Assembly (NCBI RefSeq): GCF_013377255.1
Contig: NZ_CP016614.1
Span: forward strand, 686,001-750,000
Direction: 5' to 3'
Source: Mannheimia granulomatis
Lineage (GTDB): Bacteria; Pseudomonadota; Gammaproteobacteria; Enterobacterales; Pasteurellaceae
DNA: 64,000 nucleotides
Below are positions 39,370 through 48,865 of this stretch, piece after piece (the stretch's first letter is position 1; the number at the start of each line of letters is the position of its first letter). A program made the translations under genes and the position numbers. The notes beneath the pieces are model-generated. The model was not told the DNA's origin. It searched no databases and saw only the letters and a program-made list of their open reading frames with translations.

Positions 39370-40304
39370 ATTTAATTATTTGCTGCACACCTTTGCAGGT
39401 ACTAATTGCGGAAAAAATTATTGAAATGCACCCTAATGATGAATTTTTTGGGGTAATGCTTTCCACTGTTAAAAATACAAAATTTGATTTCTACCAATCA
39501 AGGTTGGAGAAAAAATGTAGTCAATTTTTTGCGATGCAACAACATAGTGAACGCTTGCAATTATTAAAAGAAATTGTTTATTTAAAATGGACCTTTATCG
39601 GTAAAAAATTTGATAAAGTTTTTGTTGCAAATATTAACGAGCTGGAAATTCAGTTTATATTAAGTGCCATTCGATTTAATCAACTTAATACCTTTGATGA
39701 CGGCACTGCAAATATTGTGCCACAGAGTCTTTTTTATAAAGAAGATAATGTAGGCTTAAACCGTAAATTGATTAATACTTTTTTAGGTAATAAATATAGT
39801 TTAGATAAACTCAAAGCGTTATCTGTAGCACACTATACTATTTATCGTGATTTTCCGAATATTATCAGCAATACTGTTTATGTGGATTTAATTGAAGCGC
39901 ATGATATAAAGGATGTGTCGCCGGAAAATGATAAAATAGTAAATGTCTTATTAGGGCAGCCGATTTTTGAGCGTGAAGATGAAAAAAATATTACTTTGGC
40001 TGAAAAAGTGATTAATACTTTTGATATTGATCTTTATCTGCCTCACCCAAGAGAAACATATAGATTATCGAATGTAGAGTACATCAATACAAATTTAGTT
40101 TTGGAAGATTATATTTTCCAAGAATTTAGTCAGAAAAAATGTCGCGTTTATACCTATTTCAGTAGTGCTGTGATTAATATTTTAAACAAAAGTCCGAATA
40201 TTGAAGTGGTTGCATTAAGAGTGGAAACAGATAATCCTGCCTACCTTGCCAGTTATGATTTGTTAGAAAAGTTGGGCATTCAGATTATTGATATTAGAGA
40301 ATAA
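39366..40304 (+). CDS. GT52-type sialyltransferase
   Basis: 312 residues. N-terminus [19 protein letters not shown] is typical of bacterial sialyltransferases of families GT52/GT38. The three motifs shared by these enzymes are all present: DDG at 111-113 (in NTFDDGTAN), HP at 227-228 (in LYLPHPRET), and SS at 266-267 (in YTYFSSAV). The closest known group is GT52 (Neisseria Lst, Haemophilus LsgB/SiaA-like), which adds sialic acid to LOS galactose or to a repeat unit. The ATG at 39366 overlaps the wzx stop; an upstream frame inside wzx is not used. Confidence 0.83.
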   Translation: MNLIICCTPLQVLIAEKIIEMHPNDEFFGVMLSTVKNTKFDFYQSRLEKKCSQFFAMQQHSERLQLLKEIVYLKWTFIGKKFDKVFVANINELEIQFILSAIRFNQLNTFDDGTANIVPQSLFYKEDNVGLNRKLINTFLGNKYSLDKLKALSVAHYTIYRDFPNIISNTVYVDLIEAHDIKDVSPENDKIVNVLLGQPIFEREDEKNITLAEKVINTFDIDLYLPHPRETYRLSNVEYINTNLVLEDYIFQEFSQKKCRVYTYFSSAVINILNKSPNIEVVALRVETDNPAYLASYDLLEKLGIQIIDIRE

Positions 40305-40305
40305 A

Positions 40306-41088
40306 ATGAAGAAATATTTAATTTCATTAGAGAAAGATGTAAAACGCCGAGAACTGTTTTTTTCTCAGCCGGATACAGCAGATTTTCAAATTTTCAACGC
40401 CATTAATACGATGAGTGCAGAGTGGCTTCAGCTAAATGAACGTTTTAATTTAGAAAAATTTGAACAACATTATGGGCGAAAAACCACTAAAGGCGAGATT
40501 GGTTGTACACTAAGCCATTTAAGTGTTTACCAGTTGATTGCAGAAGATGATTCCATTCAGAATAATGATTATTGCCTTGTATGCGAGGATGATGCTTTAT
40601 TTGCTGCAGATTTCCAACAAAACCTGAATTTACTTCTTGCTCAAAATCTAAATGCCGATATTGTATTGGTAGGGCAATCTAAAATCCCAAGCTTTGATGA
40701 TAGCGAACTGGAAATCAATTACCCTTCTACCTTTGGCTTTTTGCAAAAAACAGTTCCGAATACGCCATATAAATATGCCTATCCGTATCGTAATTATTTT
40801 GCCGGCACAGTTGCATATTTAATTAAAAAATCGACCGCTTGTCAGTTCTTAAACCAAGCCAGAGCGGAGCGTCCTTATTGGTTGGCAGACGACTTTATTT
40901 TATTTGGTAGTAAATTTAAGGTGGATACTTTAATTATTCGCCCATTGATGGTAATCGAAAATCCGGTTCTAATCAGTAATTTGGAAGATTTGCGTGGTTC
41001 ACTTAATAATAATTTATGGAAGAAATCACTCAAATATCCTCTAAAAAAGGTCTTGGCGATACAACGCAATTTATCCCAATTAAAATAG
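40306..41088 (+). CDS. Glycosyltransferase family 25 (LOS biosynthesis type)
   Basis: 260 residues. [34 protein letters not shown] at 62-76 and LVCEDDALF at 91-99 are the family 25 motifs (EDD as the metal/nucleotide site). Members such as LgtB and Lex2B transfer galactose or glucose in Neisseria and Haemophilus LOS; the sugar here is not predictable. The ATG two bases after the preceding stop is chosen; six more codons upstream lie within the previous gene. Contains an in-frame uptake signal (GACCGCTTGTCA, 40833). Confidence 0.83.
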   Translation: MKKYLISLEKDVKRRELFFSQPDTADFQIFNAINTMSAEWLQLNERFNLEKFEQHYGRKTTKGEIGCTLSHLSVYQLIAEDDSIQNNDYCLVCEDDALFAADFQQNLNLLLAQNLNADIVLVGQSKIPSFDDSELEINYPSTFGFLQKTVPNTPYKYAYPYRNYFAGTVAYLIKKSTACQFLNQARAERPYWLADDFILFGSKFKVDTLIIRPLMVIENPVLISNLEDLRGSLNNNLWKKSLKYPLKKVLAIQRNLSQLK

Positions 41089-41098
41089 CAGGTCTGCC

Positions 41099-42286
41099 AT
41101 GTCAGCATTAGTGAATTTATTTTATTTATACGATCCGTGGTTTTTCCATTTTTTGCGAATGGCATTTGTAGTAGGCATATTCGCCTGTGGCTATTTGGTT
41201 TGGCAAATTATGCGTGGAAAGCCAAACGGTATTATGATCCCTAAAGATAGCCTGATTGCGATTATTGCCTTGATCGGTTTTAGCGTGATTCCGCTTTTAA
41301 TTAACGGCACCAAAGAACTCGGTGTATTAGCAATGTATGTCAAAATGTTGATTTTATTTATCTTCGGCATTGCGGTTTATAATCTGTTTTATCGGGTAGA
41401 AGATGGCAAATCCCTGTTGGTTCGAGATTTAAAAATCGGCATTGGAATTCAATGGATTTTCGGGGTGATGGCATTATTGGGTGTCCCCTTTATGGTGGAT
41501 TTTTTACTGTCCACTAATGCGATGATGCCACGCTTTTTCGGCTCAGAGCAGGAATATCGTCTATACAACATTACTTCGTCAGCCTTTTTCCAATTAAGCA
41601 TTTTCTACTTAATGTTACTGCATTTTTTATTGGCTTATAATAAAAAAACGGATTCCATTAATGGCTGGTTTCTGTTTTTAATTTTGTGTATCGGCTTAAT
41701 TTCAGGCAGAACTTTTTTATTGCTGTCGGTTATCAGCATCGCATTGTATTTCAAATGGCGATACGTGTTGCCGTTAGTGGCGTTTACTGCTTTGATTTTA
41801 TTTCTAGCCATCGTTTTTCCGGAAAATCGCTATGTGGAACACGCCCTAGAGCCGGTGATTAATCTGTTATCCGGTTCGGGAAAAATGAGTTCTTCCACCG
41901 AGAATTTAGTGGAAAACCACCTGTTTTTACCGACACTTAGCCAATTTATTTCAGGCGATGGCTTGTACTACACCGAAAAAGGCGGCTATTACGGCGGTTC
42001 GGATTCGGGCTATATCCGCCAAACGCTGTATGGCGGCGTGAGCTATATGTTAGCTTGCTTTGCCTTTACCTTTTATTTTGTGCGAAAAGTCGCAGTGAAT
42101 TGGTTTGAAGGAAATTGGATTTTCACCTTATCAACGATAGGCCTTTTAGCCATTTTAAACATTAAGGCAGATACTTTCGCCTTTCCGGGGTTGATGATGT
42201 TGTTTTTAATGTTCTTATCGTTGTTTGGTACAAGCGGTCGAAATTTAGTGATTTTTTGCAAAAAAAATGAGGCAGGAAATGTTTAG
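41099..42286 (+). CDS. wzy: Wzy-like polysaccharide polymerase
   Basis: 395 residues with about 10-12 hydrophobic segments and a larger periplasmic loop after the middle (about residues 240-300: FPENRYVEHALEPVINLLSGSG...). Sequence similarity between Wzy proteins is low, so the call rests on topology and on its place between Wzx and glycosyltransferases. SLFGTSGRNLVIFCKK at the end includes an uptake signal (42232-42241), which contributes coding bases. GT2 gene starts inside its last 8 bases. Confidence 0.7.
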   Translation: MSALVNLFYLYDPWFFHFLRMAFVVGIFACGYLVWQIMRGKPNGIMIPKDSLIAIIALIGFSVIPLLINGTKELGVLAMYVKMLILFIFGIAVYNLFYRVEDGKSLLVRDLKIGIGIQWIFGVMALLGVPFMVDFLLSTNAMMPRFFGSEQEYRLYNITSSAFFQLSIFYLMLLHFLLAYNKKTDSINGWFLFLILCIGLISGRTFLLLSVISIALYFKWRYVLPLVAFTALILFLAIVFPENRYVEHALEPVINLLSGSGKMSSSTENLVENHLFLPTLSQFISGDGLYYTEKGGYYGGSDSGYIRQTLYGGVSYMLACFAFTFYFVRKVAVNWFEGNWIFTLSTIGLLAILNIKADTFAFPGLMMLFLMFLSLFGTSGRNLVIFCKKNEAGNV

Positions 42287-43163
42287 TATTATTGTGCCAT
42301 CTTATAACCGCAATGCTGAAATTAAGGTGTTGCTGGAGAGTTTAAAACAGCAAACGGTGTATAATTTTGAAGTGATTATTGTTGATGATTATTCACAAAC
42401 GGCGGTTGAAGTGAATGATGATTATCCGTTTGAGGTCAAAGTGATCCGCAATAACCCGAATGTGGGGGCGGCTCAAAGCCGTAATGTGGGGGCAAATTAC
42501 GCTAGTCGAGAGTGGTTATTGTTTTTGGATGATGATGATCGTTTTATGCCTGAAAAATGTGAGCGATTGGAAGAGGCGATTCGCCAAAACCCGCAGGCGA
42601 ATTTTATTTACCACCCGGCAAAATGTGAAATGGTGAATGAAGGTTTTACCTATGTTACCAAGCCATTCAAAGAGCGTAGCGAGCTGACCAAAGAGAATAT
42701 TCTCAAAGCCAACAAAATTGGTGGTATGCCGATGATTGGTTTAAAGAAAGCGTTATTTTGCAAAGTTGGCGGATTATCTGACCGCTTGCGTTCGTTGGAA
42801 GATTACGATTTCCTATTGAAGTTGTTGGAGGAGCCAAGTTTTGAGCCGCTTTATGTGGATGAGCCTCTCACTTATTGCACCTTCCACACCAAACGTTCCA
42901 GCGTTTCAACGGATACTAGCAATACACAAAAGGCGATTGACTATATTCAGCAAACTTATATTAAAACGCCAGAACAAGCTGAGAATTTTAAGCTCAATTC
43001 ACTGTATATTTTAAGCTATCCACACGTGATGAATTTATCGCGTAGTGCGGCAAAATATTATATAGAAATGTTTAAACAGACAAAAAATATCAAGCAGCTG
43101 ATTATTGCGGTTGCGATTTTGATTTCGCCGAAATTGGCGATTAATTTAAAAAGGTTTATCTAA
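42279..43163 (+). CDS. Family 2 glycosyltransferase (GT-A)
   Basis: 294 residues. FSIIVPSYNRNAEIKVLLESLKQQ starts the nucleotide-binding fold; VIIVDDYS, GAAQSRNVG and LLFLDDDDRF (the DXD metal site, near residue 90) follow, then LEDYDFLLKLLEEP with the likely catalytic acid. The ATG at 42279 fits the family start; an ATG four codons upstream (42267) is a real alternative because AGGA is too close to the chosen ATG. It overlaps wzy by 8 bases and the next gene by one. Acceptor and sugar unknown. Confidence 0.83.
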   Translation: MFSIIVPSYNRNAEIKVLLESLKQQTVYNFEVIIVDDYSQTAVEVNDDYPFEVKVIRNNPNVGAAQSRNVGANYASREWLLFLDDDDRFMPEKCERLEEAIRQNPQANFIYHPAKCEMVNEGFTYVTKPFKERSELTKENILKANKIGGMPMIGLKKALFCKVGGLSDRLRSLEDYDFLLKLLEEPSFEPLYVDEPLTYCTFHTKRSSVSTDTSNTQKAIDYIQQTYIKTPEQAENFKLNSLYILSYPHVMNLSRSAAKYYIEMFKQTKNIKQLIIAVAILISPKLAINLKRFI

Positions 43164-43963
43164 TGAAATTTTCTGTTTTAATGTCCTTATACATTAAAGA
43201 ACAACCTCAATATTTGAGGGAGTGTTTTGACAGTCTGAAAGCTCAAACTCTGCCTGCTGATGAAATCGTCCTCTGTTTTGACGGTGCCGTTACCTCAGAG
43301 CTTGAAGCGATTGTGGAGGAATATAGTGATATTTTGCCGATAAAAGCGGTGAAATTCCCACAAAATCGCGGTTTGGGTAAAACCTTGAATGATGGTTTAA
43401 CTTATTGCTCAAATGAATGGGTTTTCCGTATGGATACGGACGATATTTGTGTGCCTGAACGGTTTGAAAAACAAGTAGCGTTTATTGAGAAGTATCCTGA
43501 AACTGTGATTTTCGGCGGGCAAATTGCCGAATTTGGACAAAATATTAAAGATATTGTGGCTTATCGCAATGTACCGACTTCTGCCGATGAAATTGTGAAA
43601 TTCACCCGCTTGCGTTGTCCGTTTAACCACATGACGGTAGCTTACCAAAAATCTAAAGTATTAGAGGTTGGGGGCTATCAAGATTTGCAAGAAGATTACT
43701 ATCTATGGATTAAACTGATTGCGCAATTTAAACAAGTGGCAAATTTGCCGGATTTATTGGTTTATGCCCGTGTTGGTAACGGAATGGTTGGCAGACGACG
43801 TGGCATGGCACAAGCAGAAGCAGAATGGCGTTTATATAAATTGAAAAATAAATGTAAAATCCACGACCCAATTTCAGGGTTTTCGGTGTTCTTAATGCGT
43901 GCAATTCCAAGATTATTACCACTTTCTGCATTAAAAGCGGTATATGGCTTATTAAGAAAATAA
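43163..43963 (+). CDS. Family 2 glycosyltransferase, AmsE/WcaA-like
   Basis: 266 residues. MKFSVLMSLYIKEQPQYLRECFDSLKAQTLPADEIVLCFDG, NRGLGKTLNDGL, VFRMDTDDICVPERF (DXD) and LQEDYYLWIKLIAQ are a compact GT2 enzyme resembling amylovoran AmsE. Its ATG overlaps the previous stop (TAATG). Last gene of the glycan operon, closed by a strong terminator. Confidence 0.85.
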   Translation: MKFSVLMSLYIKEQPQYLRECFDSLKAQTLPADEIVLCFDGAVTSELEAIVEEYSDILPIKAVKFPQNRGLGKTLNDGLTYCSNEWVFRMDTDDICVPERFEKQVAFIEKYPETVIFGGQIAEFGQNIKDIVAYRNVPTSADEIVKFTRLRCPFNHMTVAYQKSKVLEVGGYQDLQEDYYLWIKLIAQFKQVANLPDLLVYARVGNGMVGRRRGMAQAEAEWRLYKLKNKCKIHDPISGFSVFLMRAIPRLLPLSALKAVYGLLRK

Positions 43964-43982
43964 GCTGGAAGAAAATGTTAAG

Positions 43983-44013
43983 AAAAGCCACAGTTTTTAA
44001 CTGTGGCTTTTTA
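43983..44013. terminator. Bidirectional terminator closing the glycan operon
   Basis: AAAAGCCACAG and CTGTGGCTTTT perfect stem, 7-base loop, T-run right and A-run left, between converging genes. Confidence 0.87.
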
Positions 44014-44015
44014 TG

Positions 44016-44522
44016 TTACTGATTTTTTAAGATTTCATTCATTAGCTGGATATCAATATGGCAGTATCCATTCGGATTTTTCACCAAATATTCTTGGTGG
44101 TATTCTTCTGCCGGAAAATATTGTTCCAACATTTCATTTTCAACCGCAAGAGGCTTGTCAAAATGTGTTTGTAGTTCGGCAAGCGCTTGGTTGATCACTG
44201 GAATATCTTGTGGATCAACATAATAAATACCTGTACGGTATTGGATACCTACATCATGACCTTGCTGGTTAATGCTAATCGGATCAATTACTTGAAAGAA
44301 ATAATTTAATAATTTGGCAAGGCTGATTTTATCGGCATTGTAAGTAACTTTAACTACTTCAGCATGACCACTGCCGGAGCAGACATCTTGGTAGCTTGGG
44401 TTATCAGTATTGCCATTGGCATAGCCTGACTGAGCTTTAATCACTCCGTTGATGCGTTGCATAAAAGACTCTGCGCCCCAGAAACAGCCACCGGCTAAAT
44501 AAATTTCACGAATGTTTTGCAT
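44016..44522 (-). CDS. msrA: Peptide methionine sulfoxide reductase MsrA
   Basis: 168 residues, single domain. REIYLAGGCFWGAESFMQRINGV carries the catalytic cysteine GCFWG at residues 12-16; GYANGNTDNPSYQDVCSGSGHAEVVKVTYN and the FFQVIDPISINQQGHDVGIQYRTGIYY region are standard. It repairs methionine-S-sulfoxide with thioredoxin. The ATG at 44522 follows AGGAGAG. No MsrB domain is fused. Confidence 0.95.
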   Translation of the reverse strand: MQNIREIYLAGGCFWGAESFMQRINGVIKAQSGYANGNTDNPSYQDVCSGSGHAEVVKVTYNADKISLAKLLNYFFQVIDPISINQQGHDVGIQYRTGIYYVDPQDIPVINQALAELQTHFDKPLAVENEMLEQYFPAEEYHQEYLVKNPNGYCHIDIQLMNEILKNQ

Positions 44523-44809
44523 ATTTGCTCTCCTATAAATCATCCTATAATGTGTAAATTTTTGCGGGATTTATTTCAATCTGTGTTATAGATTGTTCAC
44601 CCCATGCTGTATTGGTAAAAATAAGGTGTAAAATGACCGCTTGCAAAAGATATTTCGCAAGTTTACTGATGTTAAAGATTATGCTAAATGAAATACCATA
44701 ATTTGTTTTTTGTCAATTTATGTTTTATTTGTGTAATTTTTACAAGATTTTTTACGTAAAAATAGGTATATTAATACTCCCTTTTTAACATGTTTATTTT
44801 AGAGGTCTT

Positions 44810-46072
44810 ATGGGTACGCTTAACAGCCTTTTAGGCATAGTTGTTTTACTGTTGATCGCATTTTTATTTTCAAATAATAAACGTGCGATTAGTATGCGAG
44901 CAGTATTGGGTGCATTAGCATTGCAAATTGCTATTGGTGCATTAGTGCTTTATGTGCCTGCAGGTCGTGATGCATTAAATGCGATTGCAAATGGAGTTTC
45001 GAAAGTCATTTCTTATGGAAATGAGGGGATCTCATTTTTATTCAGTGGCTTAGTGAGTGATAAAATGTTTGAAGTATTTGGTGGTGGCGGTTTCATTTTC
45101 GCCTTCCGCGTACTTCCGGTTATTGTATTCTTCTCAGCATTAATTTCACTTCTTTACTATATCGGTGTAATGCAATGGGTGATTCGTATTTTAGGTGGTA
45201 CTTTACAAAAAGTATTAGGTACATCGAAAGCCGAATCCATGTCTGCAGCCGCGAATATCTTTGTAGGCCAAACCGAAGCCCCGCTTGTGGTAAAACCTTA
45301 TATCAGTAAAATGACAGAGTCTGAATTATTTGCCATTATGGCTGGTGGTTTAGCATCTATTGCCGGTTCTGTAATGGCAGGCTATGCAGGAATGGGCGTA
45401 CCATTAACCTATTTGATTGCAGCATCCTTTATGGCTGCTCCGGCAGGTTTACTTTTTGCTAAGATTATGGTGCCACAAACAGAAAAATTCAGTGATGATT
45501 TGGAAAGTGTGGATTTAGAAAAACCGGCAAATGTTTTAGATGCTGTTGCATCTGGCGCATCATCAGGTATGCAATTGGCATTTAACGTAGGTGCAATGTT
45601 AATTGCTTTTGTTGCGTTGATTGCTTTAATCAATGGTATTTTAGGTGGTATTGGTGGCTGGTTTGGTTATGAAACCTTAAGTCTAGGTCAGATTTTTGGC
45701 TGGGTGTTCAAACCACTAGCTTGGGTAATCGGTGTACCATGGGAAGAATCTGAAATTGCAGGTCAGATGATCGGCTTGAAATTAGCTGTGAATGAATTTG
45801 TGGGCTATGTTGAATTTTCTAAATACTTAGCTCCAGAATCTACAGTTCAATTGAGCGAAAAAACAGTGGCGATTATCACTTTTGCACTTTGTGGTTTTGC
45901 TAATGTAAGTTCAATTGCCGTGTTAATCGGCGGTATTGGTGCAATGGCTCCAAACCGTCGTGCAGACATTGCACGTTTAGGCATTAAAGCTGTTATCGCC
46001 GGCTCATTAGCTAACTTAATGAGCGCAACAATCGCAGGGTTGTTTATCGGCTTAGGCGGAGCGGTATTATAA
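44810..46072 (+). CDS. nupC: Nucleoside transporter NupC
   Basis: 420 residues of the concentrative nucleoside transporter family, with about 10 membrane segments. FVFGG-like [44 protein letters not shown] (substrate site), [18 protein letters not shown] and [12 protein letters not shown] are diagnostic; the C-terminus ends [11 protein letters not shown]. Imports pyrimidine and some purine nucleosides with a cation. It precedes deoC-deoD but has its own terminator. The 287-base gap before it holds an uptake signal (44635) and an AT-rich stretch; GTATATTAATA may be a -10. Confidence 0.94.
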   Translation: MGTLNSLLGIVVLLLIAFLFSNNKRAISMRAVLGALALQIAIGALVLYVPAGRDALNAIANGVSKVISYGNEGISFLFSGLVSDKMFEVFGGGGFIFAFRVLPVIVFFSALISLLYYIGVMQWVIRILGGTLQKVLGTSKAESMSAAANIFVGQTEAPLVVKPYISKMTESELFAIMAGGLASIAGSVMAGYAGMGVPLTYLIAASFMAAPAGLLFAKIMVPQTEKFSDDLESVDLEKPANVLDAVASGASSGMQLAFNVGAMLIAFVALIALINGILGGIGGWFGYETLSLGQIFGWVFKPLAWVIGVPWEESEIAGQMIGLKLAVNEFVGYVEFSKYLAPESTVQLSEKTVAIITFALCGFANVSSIAVLIGGIGAMAPNRRADIARLGIKAVIAGSLANLMSATIAGLFIGLGGAVL

Positions 46073-46080
46073 ATTACCTG

Positions 46081-46116
46081 ATTAAAACCACTAGAAATAG
46101 TGGTTTTAATCTTTTT
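46081..46116 (+). terminator. Terminator after nupC
   Basis: ATTAAAACCACTA and TAGTGGTTTTAAT form a 13-base stem with a 4-base loop, then CTTTTT. Confidence 0.83.
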
Positions 46117-46216
46117 GGCTGTACGTAAACGGTTGCATAAAATTTTACTATTTACAAGCGGTTAGATTTTTATATTATTTTGCAAACAAATTGTTAATTT
46201 GAAAAAGGAGAGGACG

Positions 46217-46993
46217 ATGATGTTAAAAGATTCGGCAAAACTTTCTTTGTCTTTAATGGATCTAACGACCCTAAATGACAATGATACAGATGAAAAAGTT
46301 GTTTCACTCTGTCAACAGGCTAAAACTTTATTTGGTACGCCTGCAGCGGTTTGCGTTTATCCTCGTTTTGTGCCTATTGCACGTAAAGCATTAAAAGCAG
46401 AAGGTATTGAGCAAGTTAGAATTGCAACGGTAACAAATTTCCCTCATGGTAACGATGATATTGAAATTGCCGTAACTGAAACCAAAGCGGCTATCGCTTA
46501 CGGTGCAGATGAGGTTGATGTTGTTTTTCCTTATAAAGCTTTAATGGCCGGAGAGGAAACCATTGGTTTTGAATTAGTTAAGCAATGTAAAGCAGTCTGT
46601 GCAGAAAATAACGTTTTACTCAAAGTTATTATTGAAACCGGTGAGCTACAAACCACAGAGCTGATTCGCAAAGCGAGCGAAATTTCAATTCAAGCGGGGG
46701 CTGATTTTATCAAAACCTCAACAGGTAAGGTGGCGGTTAATGCTACATTAGAAGCTGCTCGCATCATGTTGGAAACAATTCGTGATTTAGGCGTAGCAGA
46801 ACGTGTTGGCTTTAAAGCTGCAGGTGGTGTAAAAACGACTGAAGAGGCCGCTCAATATTTAGAATTAGCGGGTTCCATTTTAGGGAAAGATTGGATCAAC
46901 GCTTCACATTTTCGTTTTGGTGCTTCAAGTTTACTTGCTAATTTATTGGCAACTTTAAATAATGAGCAGCAACAGTCTGTTCAAGGTTATTAA
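46217..46993 (+). CDS. deoC: Deoxyribose-phosphate aldolase
   Basis: 258 residues, the long gammaproteobacterial form (E. coli 259). Splits deoxyribose 5-phosphate to acetaldehyde and glyceraldehyde 3-phosphate. [63 protein letters not shown] (Schiff-base lysine) and [15 protein letters not shown] are in place. AAGGAGAGG lies before two adjacent ATGs (46217 and 46220); the first is annotated. It forms a unit with deoD 25 bases downstream. Confidence 0.95.
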   Translation: MMLKDSAKLSLSLMDLTTLNDNDTDEKVVSLCQQAKTLFGTPAAVCVYPRFVPIARKALKAEGIEQVRIATVTNFPHGNDDIEIAVTETKAAIAYGADEVDVVFPYKALMAGEETIGFELVKQCKAVCAENNVLLKVIIETGELQTTELIRKASEISIQAGADFIKTSTGKVAVNATLEAARIMLETIRDLGVAERVGFKAAGGVKTTEEAAQYLELAGSILGKDWINASHFRFGASSLLANLLATLNNEQQQSVQGY

Positions 46994-47018
46994 TTTTTAT
47001 CTATAAGAGGACAAAAAT

Positions 47019-47738
47019 ATGGCAACTCCACATATTAATGCACCAGAAGGTGCTTTCGCAGACGTTGTAATTATGCCGGGTGACCCGCTTCGTGCGAAAT
47101 ATATTGCAGAAACCTTTTTAGAGGATGCAAAAGAAGTAACCAATGTGCGTAATATGCTAGGTTATACCGGCACTTATAAGGGGCGCCGTATTTCGGTTAT
47201 GGGCCATGGTATGGGGATTCCATCTTGCTCTATCTATACTAAAGAGTTGATCACAGAATATGGTGTGAAAAAAATCATTCGTGTCGGTTCTTGTGGTGCA
47301 GTCCGCAATGATGTGCATGTACGTGATGTAATTATTGGAACAGGTGCTTGTACGGATTCTAAAGTAAACCGCATTCGTTTCCGTGATCACGATTTTGCTG
47401 CGATCGCAGATTTCGATATGGCACTTGCAGCTCACCAAGCAGCTAAACAAAAAGGCTTAAATGTATTGGTAGGTAATTTATTCTCTGCTGATCTATTCTA
47501 TTCACCGGATGTTGAGATGTTCGATGTGATGGAAAAATACGGCATTTTAGGTGTTGAAATGGAAGCTGCGGGGATTTATGGCGTTGCAGCTGAATTTGGT
47601 GCTAAAGCATTAGCCATTTGTACTGTATCAGACCATATTCGCACAGGTGAGCAGACCACATCAGAAGAGCGTCAATTAACTTTTAATGATATGATTGAAA
47701 TTGCTTTAGAGTCTGTGCTTATTGGCGATAAGATGTAA
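47019..47738 (+). CDS. deoD: Purine-nucleoside phosphorylase DeoD
   Basis: 239 residues, the hexameric low-specificity type. [30 protein letters not shown] start, [62 protein letters not shown] and [11 protein letters not shown] are all present. It releases ribose or deoxyribose 1-phosphate from purine nucleosides, feeding DeoC. nupC, deoC and deoD together give nucleoside uptake and breakdown. deoA and deoB are not in the window. Confidence 0.97.
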   Translation: MATPHINAPEGAFADVVIMPGDPLRAKYIAETFLEDAKEVTNVRNMLGYTGTYKGRRISVMGHGMGIPSCSIYTKELITEYGVKKIIRVGSCGAVRNDVHVRDVIIGTGACTDSKVNRIRFRDHDFAAIADFDMALAAHQAAKQKGLNVLVGNLFSADLFYSPDVEMFDVMEKYGILGVEMEAAGIYGVAAEFGAKALAICTVSDHIRTGEQTTSEERQLTFNDMIEIALESVLIGDKM

Positions 47739-47764
47739 GCGGTTACTTTTTTCAAAAACTTTGC

Positions 47765-47799
47765 AAATCCCTAGCGAGTTTCTCGTTAGGGATTTTTTT
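47765..47799 (+). terminator. Terminator after deoD
   Basis: AATCCCTAGCGAG and CTCGTTAGGGATT form a stem with one G-T pair and a TTT loop, then TTTTTTA. Confidence 0.85.
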
Positions 47800-47831
47800 A
47801 TACCTTGTGTTGAATATTAATTTATTTTTAA

Positions 47832-47883
47832 TGAATAAATATTCATAAATAAACTTGAATTTTCGTTTGAATAGACTTAGACT
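47832..47883 (+). promoter_or_regulatory. argC promoter and ArgR operator (ARG box)
   Basis: TGAATAAATATTCA (47832-47845) is a perfect ARG box (TGAATWWWWATTCA). Ten bases on lies TTGAAT (47855-47860), 17 bases, TAGACT (47878-47883), about 40 bases before the argC start. ArgR repression of argCBD by arginine is predicted. Confidence 0.8.
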
Positions 47884-47920
47884 AAAACCAATTTCATCAA
47901 GATAAAAATAAGGGTGTGAA

Positions 47921-48862
47921 ATGAGCAAATACAAAATTTTTGTGGACGGAGCGGTCGGCACAACAGGGCTACGCATTCATGAGCGATTAAGTGAAGCTGA
48001 AGATATTGAGCTGTTAACCTTGCCGGACGAACTACGAAAAGATCTGAATGCACGGTTGGAAAAAGTTGCCGAAGCAGATTTAACCTTTCTCTGTCTGCCG
48101 GATGAAGCCTCAAAAGAGTTAGTGGAAAATGCACCGAAAAATGCTCGTATTTGCGATACTTCCACCGCACACCGAGTCAACCCTGATTGGATTTATGGTT
48201 TTGCCGAATTAAGCGGACAACGAGAAAAAATTAAAAATGCCAACCGCGTTGCAGTGCCGGGCTGCCATGCAACAGGTTATATCGCGTTAGTTCGTCCGTT
48301 GGTGGAAAAAGGTGTACTACCTGTTGATTATCCGTTAAGCTGCCATTCCCTCACCGGCTATTCAGGTGGCGGTAAATCTATGATTGCCGATTACCAAAAC
48401 CCCGAACGCCTAGCAGCGTTTGGTTCTCCACGTGTGTATGGACTCGCCTTAAAACATAAGCATTTGCCGGAAATGCAAGCCTTGACTCTCATGCAAAATC
48501 CACCGATTTTCACTCCTGTAGTAGCAGATTTCTATAGTGGAATGCTAGTTACTGTCCCTTTACCGATAAGTGCTTTACAAGCGGTCAAATCCGGCGAGGA
48601 AATTGCAAATCTGTTGGTTGATTACTATAACGGCAATCCGTTGATTAGCGTTCATCCTTTCCAAGATTTACCTGAAGACGGAATGCTTGCCGCCAATGCT
48701 TTTTCAGGCAAAGACAACCTCGAGATTTTTGTTTACGGCAATGACAGCCAACTTCTCCTCGCTGCTCGTTTTGATAATTTAGGCAAAGGTGCATCAGGAG
48801 CTGCGGTGCAATGTATGAATATTATGTTGGGAAGGGAAGAAGTGTCGGGGTTGGAAATTTAA
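47921..48862 (+). CDS. argC: N-acetyl-gamma-glutamyl-phosphate reductase, short (type 2) form
   Basis: 313 residues. Reduces N-acetylglutamyl phosphate in arginine synthesis. IFVDGAVGTTGLRIHERL is the NADP loop, FLCLPDEASKELVE follows, and the catalytic cysteine is in VPGCHATGYIALVRPLV. The sequence belongs to the shorter AGPR class (about 310 residues), common in alphaproteobacteria and unlike the 334-residue E. coli enzyme, so horizontal origin is possible. An uptake signal (48577) lies inside the gene. AAGGG precedes the ATG. The palindromic element begins four bases after its stop. Confidence 0.9.
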   Translation: MSKYKIFVDGAVGTTGLRIHERLSEAEDIELLTLPDELRKDLNARLEKVAEADLTFLCLPDEASKELVENAPKNARICDTSTAHRVNPDWIYGFAELSGQREKIKNANRVAVPGCHATGYIALVRPLVEKGVLPVDYPLSCHSLTGYSGGGKSMIADYQNPERLAAFGSPRVYGLALKHKHLPEMQALTLMQNPPIFTPVVADFYSGMLVTVPLPISALQAVKSGEEIANLLVDYYNGNPLISVHPFQDLPEDGMLAANAFSGKDNLEIFVYGNDSQLLLAARFDNLGKGASGAAVQCMNIMLGREEVSGLEI

Positions 48863-48865
48863 CTT

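Noticed and set aside
33964..43963. Reading the sialic acid locus as a polysialic acid capsule
   Set aside because: No polysialyltransferase of the GT38 type and no ABC export genes; Wzx and Wzy point elsewhere.
44750..44764. Palindrome TTTTTACGTAAAAA before nupC as an operator
   Set aside because: A/T-rich short palindrome in an A/T-rich gap, no match to a known regulator I could name.
47856..47869. Second ARG box before argC
   Set aside because: TGAATTTTCGTTTG matches only the left half and is not at the usual 21-base spacing.
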